A stretch of DNA of 64,000 bases from Streptomyces sp. S465 (GCF_026898115.1 NZ_CP114036.1:7992001-8056000), one strand, 5' to 3'; counted from the first letter of the stretch, positions 1 to 8,807 are shown. Made by a program: numbers and translations. The notes: generated by a model not told the origin, from the sequence alone.

Positions 1-1029
1 GACATCGACGTGCCGGCCGAGGCCATCGTGGTGACCGTCGGCGCCCAGGAGGCCATGCTGCTGGTGCTGCGCGCGCTCATCACCGGCCCCGACGACGTAC
101 TGCTGGTCTCCAGCCCCTGCTACGTGGGGATCACCGGCGCGGCCCGGCTGCTCGATGTGGCCGTGCGCCCGGTGGAGGAGCGCGAGGACGGCTTCAGCGC
201 CGCCGACCTGGAGGCCGCGGTGCTGGCGGAGAAGGCGCGCGGCCGCCGCCCCCGCGCCTTCTACGTGGTGCCCGACCACTCCAACCCGTCCGGGAACACC
301 ATGGGGCCGAGGGCCCGGGAAGAGCTGCTGGAGCTGGCCGGGCGCCACGACTTCCTGATCCTGGAGGACAGCCCGTACCGGCAGGTGAGCCCCGGCACCC
401 CCGAGCCCACGCTGAAGTCCCTGGACCGGGCCCGCCGCGTGGTGCATCTGGGCTCGTACTCCAAGACCGTCTTCCCCGGCGCCCGGGTCGGCTTCGTCGT
501 CGCCGACCAGCGGGTCCGGGACGCCTCGGGCGGCGAGCGGCTGCTGGCGGACGAACTCGCCAAGATCAAGAGCATGGTGACGGTGAACACCTCGTCGCTG
601 AGCCAGGCCGCCGTGGCGGGCGCGCTGCTCGGCGCCCGTGGCCGGCTGTCGGAGCTGAACGCCGAGGCGGCCGCCTACTACGGCCAGGCGATGCGGGAGG
701 TGCTGCGGCAGCTGGACGCCCGGCTGCCCGCCGCCCGCCGGGAGGCCCTCGGGGTGCGCTGGAACGAGCCCGGCGGCGGCTTCTTCCTCACCCTGCGGGT
801 CCCGTTCCGGGTGGACAACACCGTACTGACCACGTCCGCACAGGACTTCGGCGTGATCTGGACGCCGATGACGCACTTCCATCCCGGCACCGGCGGCCAC
901 CACGGCATCCGGCTGTCCATCAGCTATCTGACACCCGCCGAGATCGAAGAGGGCACGGCGAGGCTCGCCCGCTTCATCGAGGCGCACAGCGCGCAGCCGC
1001 GCACCAGCGGTACCCAGCGAGAAAGGTGA
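1..1029 (+). CDS. hpgT: PLP aminotransferase, Hpg transaminase-like (5' truncated by window)
   Basis: The reading frame is open from base 1, so the start lies upstream; 342 codons are visible. The protein is a fold-type I aminotransferase. The PLP lysine sits in the SYSKTVFPG motif at about codon 155 of the visible part, and upstream are the DHSNPSG substrate/PLP segment and the LEDSPYR motif. In Hpg/Dpg pathways this enzyme transaminates 4-hydroxyphenylglyoxylate and 3,5-dihydroxyphenylglyoxylate to Hpg and Dpg. The hpgT assignment rests on the family fold plus its position 52 bp before dpgA. By sequence alone another aromatic aminotransferase is possible. The other Hpg genes (HmaS, Hmo) are not in the window and may lie further left. 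Confidence 0.82.
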   Translation, partial: DIDVPAEAIVVTVGAQEAMLLVLRALITGPDDVLLVSSPCYVGITGAARLLDVAVRPVEEREDGFSAADLEAAVLAEKARGRRPRAFYVVPDHSNPSGNTMGPRAREELLELAGRHDFLILEDSPYRQVSPGTPEPTLKSLDRARRVVHLGSYSKTVFPGARVGFVVADQRVRDASGGERLLADELAKIKSMVTVNTSSLSQAAVAGALLGARGRLSELNAEAAAYYGQAMREVLRQLDARLPAARREALGVRWNEPGGGFFLTLRVPFRVDNTVLTTSAQDFGVIWTPMTHFHPGTGGHHGIRLSISYLTPAEIEEGTARLARFIEAHSAQPRTSGTQRER

Positions 1030-1081
1030 GACACGTGTCCGGACTGAGTCGCAAGCGACGGCCTCGGAGCAAGCCGCGCAT

Positions 1082-2173
1082 GTGGGGGTGGACCTTCAGA
1101 TGACCCTGGCAGCCGAGTCGCGGCCCCGCGCCCTCGGCGTGGGCACGGCGGTGACGTCCACGTCGTACACCCAGCGGGAGGTGCTCGACGCCTTCCGGAT
1201 CACCGACTCCAAGATCCGTTCCGTCTTCCTCAACAGCGCCATCGAGCGCCGCCACCTGACGCTCCCGCCGCCGGACGGCACCGGCGGCCGCGTCCACGAA
1301 CCGCAGGGCGACCTGCTCGACAAGCACAAGGCCAAGGCCATCGAGATGGGCGCCGAGGCGCTGCGCGCCTGTCTGAAGCGGGCCGGCGCCGACCTGTCCG
1401 AACTGCGCCACCTGTGCTGTGTGACCTCCACCGGACTGCTCACCCCGGGACTGAGCGCCCTGCTCATCAAGGAACTCGGCATCGACCGGCACTGCGGCCG
1501 CTCCGACATCGTGGGCATGGGCTGCAACGCCGGCCTGAACGCGCTGAACGTGGTCGCGGGATGGGCCGCGGCCCACCCCGGCGAACTCGCCGTCGTGCTC
1601 TGCGCCGAAGCCTGCTCCGCCGCGTACACGATCGACTCAACGATGCGCACCGCCGTCGTCAACAGCCTCTTCGGCGACGGCGCGAGCGCCATCGCGCTCC
1701 GCTCGGGCCCGGACGGCGTGGCCGGCCCCGAGGGGCCGCGCATCATCAAGTTCGCCAGCTGCCTCATCCCCGACGCCTGCGACGCCATGCGCTACGACTG
1801 GGACCGGGACCAGGGCCGCTACAGCTTCTACCTGGACCCGCTGATCCCCTATGTGGTCGGCGCCCACGCCGAACTGGCCGTGGACCGGCTGCTGGCCGGC
1901 ACCGGCCTGCGCCGCAGCGACATCGCCCACTGGCTGGTGCACTCGGGCGGCAAGAAGGTCATCGACGCCGTCGTGGTCAATCTCGGACTGACCCGCCACG
2001 ACGTCCGGCACACCGTGGGCGTGCTGCGCGACTACGGCAACGTGTCCAGCGGCTCGTTCCTGTTCTCCTACGAACGGCTCCTGGACGAGGGAATCGCCCA
2101 ACCGGGCGAGTACGGCCTACTGATGACCATGGGGCCCGGCTCCACGATCGAGACGGCGCTGGTCCAGTGGTGA
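1082..2173 (+). CDS. dpgA: DpgA, type III polyketide synthase for 3,5-dihydroxyphenylacetyl-CoA
   Basis: This 363-residue chalcone-synthase-like enzyme condenses four malonyl-CoA units to 3,5-dihydroxyphenylacetyl-CoA, the first step to Dpg. The catalytic triad is visible: Cys about 148 in GMGCNAG, His about 287 in WLVHSGG and Asn about 320 in RDYGNVSSGS. The C-terminal MTMGPGSTIE is typical of the family. I chose the GTG at 1082 because the resulting N-terminus (MGVDLQM) resembles the MGVDVSM start I recall for glycopeptide DpgA proteins. An in-frame ATG at 1100, preceded by a G-rich stretch, is the alternative. dpgB follows after 14 bp. Confidence 0.95.
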   Translation: MGVDLQMTLAAESRPRALGVGTAVTSTSYTQREVLDAFRITDSKIRSVFLNSAIERRHLTLPPPDGTGGRVHEPQGDLLDKHKAKAIEMGAEALRACLKRAGADLSELRHLCCVTSTGLLTPGLSALLIKELGIDRHCGRSDIVGMGCNAGLNALNVVAGWAAAHPGELAVVLCAEACSAAYTIDSTMRTAVVNSLFGDGASAIALRSGPDGVAGPEGPRIIKFASCLIPDACDAMRYDWDRDQGRYSFYLDPLIPYVVGAHAELAVDRLLAGTGLRRSDIAHWLVHSGGKKVIDAVVVNLGLTRHDVRHTVGVLRDYGNVSSGSFLFSYERLLDEGIAQPGEYGLLMTMGPGSTIETALVQW

Positions 2174-2187
2174 CCACGGAGGGTGTC

Positions 2188-2847
2188 ATGGAAGAACCGC
2201 TGACCGTGGTCATCGACGGGGCCCAGCCGCCGTCGGCCGCGACCGTGCACGCCGTGCGCACCGTGTGCGACCAGGCCGAGGACCGCCCCGGCGCCGGAGT
2301 CGTCGCCGTACGGGTCAGCGGCGCCCCGGCGGCGGGCTGGACCGACGGCCTGGAGGTGATGGGGATCAACAAGTGGGAGCGGACCCTGCGCCGACTGGAG
2401 CGGCTGCCGCGGGCCACGGTCGCGGTGGCCTCGGGCGACTGCGGCGGCCCGGCCCTGGACGCGTTCCTCACCTGCGACATCCGGGTGGTCACCCCGGGCA
2501 CCCGGCTGCTCGTCCCCGGTGACGGGACGGCGACCTGGCCCGGCATGGCCGGCTACCGGCTGGTCCAGCTGGCGGGCGCCGCGCGGGTCCGCCGGGCGCT
2601 GCTGTTCGGCCTGCCCATCGAGGCCCCCGAGGCGGTCGCGCTCGGCGTCGCCGACGAGCTGGCCGACGACCCGGCCGGTGCGGTCGCGGCCGCCGCCGCG
2701 CTGGCCGGCGGGCTGACCGGCAAGGAGGTCGCCATCCGGCGGCAACTGCTTTTCGACGCCGCGACGACCAGCTTCGAGGACGCCCTCGGCCCGCATCTGG
2801 CCGCCTGCGACCGGGCGTTGCGGACCCCAGTGGTGGAGGCGTCGTGA
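2188..2847 (+). CDS. dpgB: DpgB, enoyl-CoA hydratase-like partner of DpgA
   Basis: A 219-residue crotonase-fold protein. It lacks a clear catalytic Glu pair but has the family's CDIRVVTPGTRLLVPG region. In known Dpg pathways DpgB assists DpgA in dehydration/aromatisation of the polyketide and raises its output. The ATG at 2188 is chosen because it begins the conserved sequence 14 bp after the dpgA stop; a GTG at 2170 would overlap dpgA. The 3' end overlaps dpgC by 4 bp (GTGA), which implies translational coupling. Identity rests on order (dpgA-B-C) and fold. Confidence 0.9.
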   Translation: MEEPLTVVIDGAQPPSAATVHAVRTVCDQAEDRPGAGVVAVRVSGAPAAGWTDGLEVMGINKWERTLRRLERLPRATVAVASGDCGGPALDAFLTCDIRVVTPGTRLLVPGDGTATWPGMAGYRLVQLAGAARVRRALLFGLPIEAPEAVALGVADELADDPAGAVAAAAALAGGLTGKEVAIRRQLLFDAATTSFEDALGPHLAACDRALRTPVVEAS

Positions 2848-4121
2848 CCGTCCCGCTGTGGCCGGAGCTGCGGGACGCGGCCCGCCGCGTCGACGAACTG
2901 GTGGCGGTGCTGCCCGAACCCGGCGCGCGGCTGCCCGAGCAGCGGACGGAGATCGCCGCGGCGAAGGACACCGCCAGGGCACTGCGGACCCGCTATCTGC
3001 GGACCCACGCCGACGCCGTGTACGACCACCTCACCCGCGGCCGCGCCGACGAACTCCGGATCGCCGAACTCGTCGCGGCCGGCGCGGCCGAGTTCCCCGC
3101 GCTGCTGCCCACGGCCGGGCAGCTCGCGGCCGACCGCGGCCGGCGGCAGGCGGACAAGGAGGGATACGAGATCGACCAGGGCGTCTTCCTGCGCGCCGTC
3201 CTGGGCTCGCCCCGGTCGGGGCCGCATCTGCTCGACGCGATGCTCCGGCCGACACCGCGGGCGCTGCGGCTGCTGCCCGCGTTCACCCGGACCGGCGTCC
3301 TTCAGACGACCTCCGTCCGGATGGAGCGGCGGGACGGCACGGCCTATCTGACCATGTGCCGGGACGACTGCCTGAACGCCGAGGACGAGCAGCAGGTCGA
3401 CGACATGGAAACCGCCGTCGACCTCGCGCTGCTCGACCCCGAGGTGCGGGTGGGGGTGGTGCGCGGCGGCACGATGAGCCATCCGCGCTACCGGGGCCGG
3501 CGGGTGTTCAGCGCGGGCATCAACCTCAAGAGCCTGCACTCCGGCGAGATCTCGCTGGTCGGCTTCCTGCTGCGCCGCGAACTCGGCTACCTCCACAAAC
3601 TCGTCAGGGGAGTACGCACCACGGACGCGCCCTGGCACTCCCCGACGGTCCAGAAACCCTGGATCGCGGCCGTCGAGACATTCGCCATCGGCGGCGGCAC
3701 CCAGCTGCTGCTCGTCTTCGACCATGTGCTGGCCGCGTCGGACGCCTATCTCAGCCTGCCCGCGGCCCGCGAGGGCATCGTGCCGGGGGCGGGCAACTTC
3801 CGGCTCGGCCGGCACACCGGACCACGGATCTCCCGGCAGGTCATCCTCCAGGGCCGCCGCATCCGGGCCACCGACCCCGACGCCCGGCTGCTGATCGACG
3901 AGGTCGTGGAGCCGGAGCGGATCGACGAGGCCGTGGCCGGGGCCGTGGAGCGGCTGCGCGGCCCGGCCGTGGTGCCCAACCGGCGGATGCTGGTCGGGGC
4001 CGAGGAACCGGTCGAGGAGTTCCGCCGCTACATGGCCGAGTTCGCGCTGCAACAGGCCCTGCGCCTGTACGGCGAGGACGTCATCCGCAAGGTGAGCCGG
4101 TTCGCGGGGCGCGGCGCATGA
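2844..4121 (+). CDS. dpgC: DpgC, cofactor-independent 3,5-dihydroxyphenylacetyl-CoA dioxygenase
   Basis: A 425-residue protein with a helical N-terminal region and a C-terminal crotonase fold. The oxyanion-hole region is readable as FAIGGGTQLLLVFDHVLAA and is followed by SLPAAREGIVPGAG. DpgC uses O2 without metal or flavin to turn the aryl-acetyl-CoA into 3,5-dihydroxyphenylglyoxylate, which the aminotransferase converts to Dpg. The GTG start overlaps the dpgB stop. The usual fourth gene, dpgD (an enoyl-CoA hydratase that assists DpgA), does not follow: the next gene 61 bp later is a halogenase. DpgD may be elsewhere or dispensable. Confidence 0.93.
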   Translation: MTVPLWPELRDAARRVDELVAVLPEPGARLPEQRTEIAAAKDTARALRTRYLRTHADAVYDHLTRGRADELRIAELVAAGAAEFPALLPTAGQLAADRGRRQADKEGYEIDQGVFLRAVLGSPRSGPHLLDAMLRPTPRALRLLPAFTRTGVLQTTSVRMERRDGTAYLTMCRDDCLNAEDEQQVDDMETAVDLALLDPEVRVGVVRGGTMSHPRYRGRRVFSAGINLKSLHSGEISLVGFLLRRELGYLHKLVRGVRTTDAPWHSPTVQKPWIAAVETFAIGGGTQLLLVFDHVLAASDAYLSLPAAREGIVPGAGNFRLGRHTGPRISRQVILQGRRIRATDPDARLLIDEVVEPERIDEAVAGAVERLRGPAVVPNRRMLVGAEEPVEEFRRYMAEFALQQALRLYGEDVIRKVSRFAGRGA

Positions 4122-4182
4122 CCGCCACCCGCGACGCACGGCCGCGCTACCACGAAAAGCAACGACGCCAGGAGGCGCACAC

Positions 4183-5721
4183 ATGAGCAGTGAGGATCGC
4201 AAGGAGTACAAGGAACACCAGGGACACAAGGACCACGAGGCACACGATGACTACGACGTCGTGGTGGTCGGGGGCGGTCCCGGCGGTTCGACGCTGGCCG
4301 CGCTCGTGGCCATGCAGGGCCACCGCGTCCTGATCCTGGAGAAGGAGACCTTTCCGCGGTACCAGATCGGCGAATCGCTGCTGCCGTCGACGATCCACGG
4401 CGTCTGCAAGCTGACCGGGGTGTCGGAGAAACTGGCCGCGGTCGGCTTCACGCCGAAGAAGGGCGGCACGTTCCGCTGGGGCGCCAACCCCGAACCGTGG
4501 ACGTTCTCCTTCTCGGTGTCCCCGAAGATCGCGGGCGCCACCTCGCACGCGTACCAGGTCGAACGCTCGAAGTTCGACACCATCCTGCTGGAACACGCGG
4601 TGGAGAAGGGCGCCGAGGTCCGCTTCCAGGCGACGGTCTCCGATGTGACCGAGGACGGCGAGCGGGTCACCGGGGTGCGGTACACCGACGCCGGCGGCAC
4701 CGAGCACGAGGTGCGCGCCACCTTCGTGGTGGACGCGTCGGGCAACGGCAGCCGGCTGCACAAGCGGGTGGGCGGCACCCGGGAGTACTCGCAGTTCTTC
4801 CGCAGCCTCGCGCTGTTCGGCTACTTCCGGGGCGGTAAGCGGCTGCCCGCCCCCAACTCGGGCAACATCCTGTCCGTGGCGTTCTCCAGCGGCTGGTTCT
4901 GGTACATCCCGCTCACCCCCGACCTCACCAGCGTCGGCGCGGTCGTCCGGCGGGAGAACGCCGACAAGGTCCAGGGCGATCCGGAGCAGGCCCTGCGGGC
5001 ACTCATCGACGAATGCCCGATGATCAAGGACTACCTGGCGGACACCCCCCGGGTGACCGAGGGCCAGTACGGCCAGCTGCGGGTGCGCAAGGACTACTCG
5101 TACCACCAGACCTCGTTCTGGCGGCCCGGCCTGGTGCTCATCGGCGACGCCGCCTGCTTCGTCGACCCGGTCTTCTCCTCCGGTGTCCACCTGGCCACCT
5201 ACAGCGCCCTGCTGGCGGCCCGCTCGATCGGCAGCACCCTGGCCGGACTGGTCTCCGAAGAGGCCGCGTTCACCGAGTTCGAGGCCCGCTACCGCCGCGA
5301 GTACGGTGTCTTCTACGAGTTCCTGATGTCCTTCTACGACATGCACGTCGACGAGAACTCCTACTTCTGGTCGGCGAAGAAGGTCACCCGGAACCAGCAC
5401 ACCGAACTGGAGTCCTTCGTCGAACTGGTCGCCGGCATCTCGTCCTCGGAGTTCGACCTCGACGGGGCCGAGTCGGCCGCGCTGCGGATGAAGTCCAAGT
5501 CGGCGGAGTTCGTCTCCGCCATCGAGGAGATGTCCACCGACAGCGAGGGCAACATGACCCCGCTGTTCCGCTCCTCCGCGGTGCGCCAGGCGATGCAGGA
5601 AGGGGCGCAGGTGCAGAGCCGGGCGTTCCTCGGCGAGGACCTCGGCCCGGACGTGCCGATGTTCCCCGGCGGGCTGATCACCTCCGACGACGGCATGCTC
5701 TGGCAGCCCGGACCGGCCTGA
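4183..5721 (+). CDS. FADH2-dependent halogenase, phenolic/carrier-bound substrate type
   Basis: A 512-residue flavoprotein. The dinucleotide-binding GGGPGG is at about residues 30-35, the FPRYQIGESLLPS segment at about 60, and the halogenase WxWxIP motif (WFWYIP) at about 238. It ends with the long C-terminal domain typical of halogenases acting on PCP-tethered Hpg or Tyr. The likely role is chlorination of Hpg or Tyr in the peptide; which residue and how many chlorines cannot be read from sequence. The start has a good AGGAGG 8 bp upstream. The first 25 residues are a Lys/Glu/His-rich tail that looks like an in-frame short-repeat expansion ahead of the Rossmann fold. No flavin reductase gene is next to it. 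Confidence 0.9.
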   Translation: MSSEDRKEYKEHQGHKDHEAHDDYDVVVVGGGPGGSTLAALVAMQGHRVLILEKETFPRYQIGESLLPSTIHGVCKLTGVSEKLAAVGFTPKKGGTFRWGANPEPWTFSFSVSPKIAGATSHAYQVERSKFDTILLEHAVEKGAEVRFQATVSDVTEDGERVTGVRYTDAGGTEHEVRATFVVDASGNGSRLHKRVGGTREYSQFFRSLALFGYFRGGKRLPAPNSGNILSVAFSSGWFWYIPLTPDLTSVGAVVRRENADKVQGDPEQALRALIDECPMIKDYLADTPRVTEGQYGQLRVRKDYSYHQTSFWRPGLVLIGDAACFVDPVFSSGVHLATYSALLAARSIGSTLAGLVSEEAAFTEFEARYRREYGVFYEFLMSFYDMHVDENSYFWSAKKVTRNQHTELESFVELVAGISSSEFDLDGAESAALRMKSKSAEFVSAIEEMSTDSEGNMTPLFRSSAVRQAMQEGAQVQSRAFLGEDLGPDVPMFPGGLITSDDGMLWQPGPA

Positions 5722-5723
5722 CC

Positions 5724-6584
5724 ATGCCCGTCCACCGGATCAACGGGATCCAGCTGCACTACGAGGAGCACGGAACGGGGGACCCGGTCGTCATGGTGAC
5801 CGGCACCGGGGCCCCCGGCCGGATGTGGCGCACCCACCAGGTCCCCGCGCTCAAGGCGGCCGGCTTCAAAGTGATCACCGTCGACAACCGGGGCATCCCG
5901 CCCAGCGATCCCGGCACCGAGGGCTTCACCCTCGACGACATGGCCGCGGACATCGCGGGCCTCATCGAGCACCTCGGCGCGGCCCCGTGCCGGGTCGTGG
6001 GCTTCTCCCTGGGCGGCATCATCGTCCAGGAACTGCTCCTCGCCCGGCCGGAACTCGTCCGGGCGGCCGTGCTGATGGCGACCAGCGGCCGGGCCGACAC
6101 CTTCGCCACCGCCCAGGCGATCGCGGAGATGGACCTGGCCGACAGCGGGGTGAAACTCCCGCCCCGCTACGCCGCCTACGTCAACGCGCTACAGAGCCTG
6201 TCCCCGCAGACCCTGGGCGACGAACAGCGGCTCCGCGACTGGCTCGACATCTTCGAGCTCTCCGCCGTCGACCTGGCCTCCGTCCGCGGCCAGCTCGGCC
6301 TGCAACTCATCCCCAACCGGCTGCCGGCGTACGCGGCCATCCGCTGCCCGTGCCTGGTGCTGAGCTTCCAGCACGACCTGATCGTGCGGCCGCAGCTCAC
6401 CCGCGAGGTCGCCGACGCCATCCCCGGCGCCCGCCACACCGAGATCCCCGGCTGCGGACACTACGGCTACCTGGAGAAACCGGCCGCGGTGAACGCCGCG
6501 CTCATCGACTTCCTCACCGCGCCCCTCGCCGATGGGACACCGGCCCGGCCCCATGAGCGGGCGGGTGCGGAAAGCCGACCGTGA
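5724..6584 (+). CDS. alpha/beta hydrolase
   Basis: A 286-residue single-domain alpha/beta hydrolase starting 2 bp after the halogenase stop, so very probably co-translated with it. The nucleophile elbow is GFSLGG (Ser about 95). A DNRGIPPSD loop and a late Asp (SFQHDL) and His (GCGHYGYLE) complete the triad. Possible roles are thioester proofreading, hydrolysis of an aryl-CoA intermediate, or tailoring; none is shown by the sequence. It does not have the compact type II thioesterase sequence. Its last 71 bp overlap the 3' end of the histidine kinase gene on the other strand. Confidence 0.82.
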   Translation: MPVHRINGIQLHYEEHGTGDPVVMVTGTGAPGRMWRTHQVPALKAAGFKVITVDNRGIPPSDPGTEGFTLDDMAADIAGLIEHLGAAPCRVVGFSLGGIIVQELLLARPELVRAAVLMATSGRADTFATAQAIAEMDLADSGVKLPPRYAAYVNALQSLSPQTLGDEQRLRDWLDIFELSAVDLASVRGQLGLQLIPNRLPAYAAIRCPCLVLSFQHDLIVRPQLTREVADAIPGARHTEIPGCGHYGYLEKPAAVNAALIDFLTAPLADGTPARPHERAGAESRP

Positions 6585-7827
6585 AGACCAGGCCACCCTC
6601 CGGGCGGGCCTCGACGCCGAGGGTGGCGTCGTGCGCGACCGCGATGGCCTGCACGATCGACAGCCCCAGACCGAGGCCGTCCCGGTTCGTCCGGGGGTCG
6701 CCGAGCCGCTGGAACGGCTGGAACATCTGGTCCACCGCGCCCGGCGGCACCACCGGACCGGAGTTGGCCACCGTCAGCACCGCCCGGCCGGGCCCCTCCG
6801 CCACGGCCACCTCCACCCAGCCGTGCGGCTCGTTGTGCCGCAGCGCGTTGTCCACCAGATTGACCACGAGCCGCTCGGCCAGCGGCCGGTGGCCCGCTGC
6901 GACCGCGGCCGACGGCGAGCAGCGCAGGGTGACCAGCCACCGCTCCGCGTCCGCCCGGCGCGCGGTGACGACCTCCTGCGCGAGCCGGCCCAGGTCGAAC
7001 GGCCGGCGCACCTCGATGCCCGCGTTGCCGCGGGCCAGCGTGAGCAGCGCCTCGATCAGCCGCTCCTGCTGGGCGCCCGCGGCGAGAATCCGCTCATGCG
7101 CCGCGCGCAGCGACGCCACGTCCGCGTCGGGATCCGACAGGGCGAGCTGCCCCAGCGTCCGCTGCCGGGCGAGCGGGGTGCGCAACTCGTGCGAGGCATT
7201 GGCGACGAACCGGCGCTGCGCCTCGAACGAGGACTCCAGCCGGCCGAGCAGACCGTCGAACGTGTCGCCCAGCTCCTTGAGCTCGTCGCTCGGGCCCTCG
7301 AGGGCCAGGCGCCGGTGCAGACTCGTCGCCGAGATGTCCCGGGCCGCGGCGATGACCGTACGCAGCGGCCGCAGTATCCGCCCGGCGACCACCCAGCCCA
7401 GCGCGATCGAGATCATCGACATCAGCGCGAGCGCGATGGCGGACTGAACGAGGAGGTCGTGCAGCAGGGCGTCCCGCTGAAGCTCCATGAGCTCCCGCGC
7501 CGGGCCCGGAAGGATGTCGCGGACACTCTCCCCACTGCGTCCCTGGGGCGGCGGCACCGGCGCGGCGGGCCCGGCGGTCTCGCCCTCCCGCGGACGACCG
7601 CCGCCCGGGGCGGGCTGGACCCCGGAGAGGGAGCCGTTGGCGTGGAGCACCAGCAGATACGTGACCGTCAGCAGCGCCGCCCCGGAGATGAGGAACAGCG
7701 CCCCGTACAGCAGGGTCAGCTTCAGCCGGACCGTACGCCGTGGCAGCAGCGGACGCGCGAACCGGCCGGTGAGCCGGGGAAGCGGCGAAGACGTGAGCCG
7801 GCCGGTGAGCCGGGAGCGCGGCGGCAT
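6514..7827 (-). CDS. two-component sensor histidine kinase
   Basis: A 437-residue membrane kinase. A transmembrane segment at about 36-62 and another at about 127-150 flank a short Pro/Gly-rich extracytoplasmic loop. These are followed by HAMP, HisKA with phospho-acceptor His about 213 (NASHELRTPL), and HATPase_c with N-box NLVDNALRHN (about 323) and GLGLGLS. The start is 9 bp after the response-regulator stop, so they form one operon. The small sensor loop suggests envelope sensing. Its position between precursor genes and the NRPS core suggests cluster control or a response to the peptide, but this is inference. Confidence 0.92.
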   Translation of the reverse strand: MPPRSRLTGRLTSSPLPRLTGRFARPLLPRRTVRLKLTLLYGALFLISGAALLTVTYLLVLHANGSLSGVQPAPGGGRPREGETAGPAAPVPPPQGRSGESVRDILPGPARELMELQRDALLHDLLVQSAIALALMSMISIALGWVVAGRILRPLRTVIAAARDISATSLHRRLALEGPSDELKELGDTFDGLLGRLESSFEAQRRFVANASHELRTPLARQRTLGQLALSDPDADVASLRAAHERILAAGAQQERLIEALLTLARGNAGIEVRRPFDLGRLAQEVVTARRADAERWLVTLRCSPSAAVAAGHRPLAERLVVNLVDNALRHNEPHGWVEVAVAEGPGRAVLTVANSGPVVPPGAVDQMFQPFQRLGDPRTNRDGLGLGLSIVQAIAVAHDATLGVEARPEGGLVFTVGFPHPPAHGAGPVSHRRGAR

Positions 7828-7836
7828 CGGCGGGCC

Positions 7837-8490
7837 TCAGATCCGGTAGCCGCGCTTGGCGACGGTCTCGATCACCGGCGGATCGCCCAGCTTGGCCCGC
7901 AGCCTGCTGATGGTGATCTTCACGGCGCTGGTGAACGGATCGGCGGCCTCGTCCCAGACCCGCTCCAGCAGCTCCTCCGCCGAAACGGCCCGGCCCTTGG
8001 CCGACAGCAGCAGCTCCAGCACACCGAACTCCTTGGGCGCCAGCTCCAGCGGCCGGCCCGCCCGGGTGGCCTTGCGGCGCGCCGTGTCCACCACGAGATC
8101 GCCGTGGCGCACCACCGGCGGCACGGCCGGATGCGCCCGCCGGGCCAGCGCCCCGATCCGGGCCACCAGCACCGGGAAGTCGAACGGCTTGGCCAGATAG
8201 TCGTCGGCCCCCAGATTCAGCCCGTCGACGAGATCCTCCGCCGAGGCGGCGGCGGTCAGCATCAGCACCCTGCTGCGGCAGCCCGACGTGATCAGCTCGG
8301 AACAGATCTCGTCGCCGTGCACCCCGGGCAGATCCCGGTCCAGCACGATCACGTCGTAGTCACTGAGCAGAGCGCGCTCCAGACCGCTCTCCCCGTCGTA
8401 CGCCACGTCGACGGCCATCTGCGCCCGCCGTAAGCCGACCGCCACCGCCTGCGCCATTTCCTGGTCGTCCTCCACCACGAGCACGCGCAC
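7837..8490 (-). CDS. OmpR-family response regulator
   Basis: A 217-residue regulator. The receiver domain starts MRVLVVEDD, with phospho-acceptor Asp in VIVLDRDLPG and the conserved Lys in DDYLAKPFDF. A winged-helix DNA-binding domain covers about 125-217 and ends TVAKRGYRI. The GTG start (complement of 8488-8490) is preceded by a purine-rich GAGGGGGAG and places the receiver strand at residue 2. The longer open frame reaching 8667 would translate the 14-bp repeat array and is rejected. The gene is divergent from mbtH across that array, so the array is a plausible target for this protein. Confidence 0.93.
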   Translation of the reverse strand: MRVLVVEDDQEMAQAVAVGLRRAQMAVDVAYDGESGLERALLSDYDVIVLDRDLPGVHGDEICSELITSGCRSRVLMLTAAASAEDLVDGLNLGADDYLAKPFDFPVLVARIGALARRAHPAVPPVVRHGDLVVDTARRKATRAGRPLELAPKEFGVLELLLSAKGRAVSAEELLERVWDEAADPFTSAVKITISRLRAKLGDPPVIETVAKRGYRI

Positions 8491-8807
8491 TCGCTCCCCC
8501 TCCTCGGTCCGTCCAACCGGCCATGACCACACCACTTGGACAACGAGATCCAGAATGCGCCGGACACGGTTTCCACGGGGTTTCGGCCGCCGTCCACGTG
8601 CTGTCGCCCAAGCGCCCTTGTCCAAGCGCCGTTGCCTAAGCGCCCTTGTCCAAGTGCCCTTGTCCAAGTGCTGTCGTCCAAGTGCTGTCGTCCAAGTGCC
8701 GAGAATACGCGGTTGGACGCCGCTTCAATAGTCGACCTTGCTGCTTCCGACAGGCCCCCGTTACTTTGAATTCCGGCCTCACCCCGGAGCAGTTGAGAGG
8801 AGCGGTG
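8491..8807. promoter_or_regulatory. divergent control region between response regulator and mbtH
   Basis: This 317-bp non-coding stretch separates the - strand regulator/kinase operon from the + strand mbtH-exporter-NRPS operon. It contains the tandem 14-bp array at 8594-8705 and an inverted copy of its core, CACTTGGACAA at 8533-8543, near the regulator start. A weak sigma-70-like pair (TTGCTG at 8738, TTACTT at 8761, 17-bp spacer) lies before mbtH, but I place little weight on it. No RNA gene is evident. Confidence 0.6.
8594..8705 (+). repeat. eight tandem imperfect 14-bp repeats
   Basis: Eight head-to-tail 14-bp units start at 8594, 8608, 8622, 8636, 8650, 8664, 8678 and 8692. The consensus is close to CCAAGTGCTGTCGT, with CCAAGCGCCCTTGT variants; units 6 and 7 are identical. 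The core TTGTCCAAGTG spans unit junctions and recurs inverted at 8533-8543. The period is not a multiple of three, and the array lies between divergent promoters, so it is probably a DNA-binding array rather than coding sequence. Confidence 0.88.

Noticed and set aside
5013..5723. Upstream extension of the alpha/beta hydrolase frame
   Set aside because: It lies inside the halogenase gene in another frame. The ATG at 5724 begins a normal hydrolase N-terminus.
8594..8705. CRISPR array
   Set aside because: Units are 14 bp and contiguous, with no spacers, and no cas genes are present.
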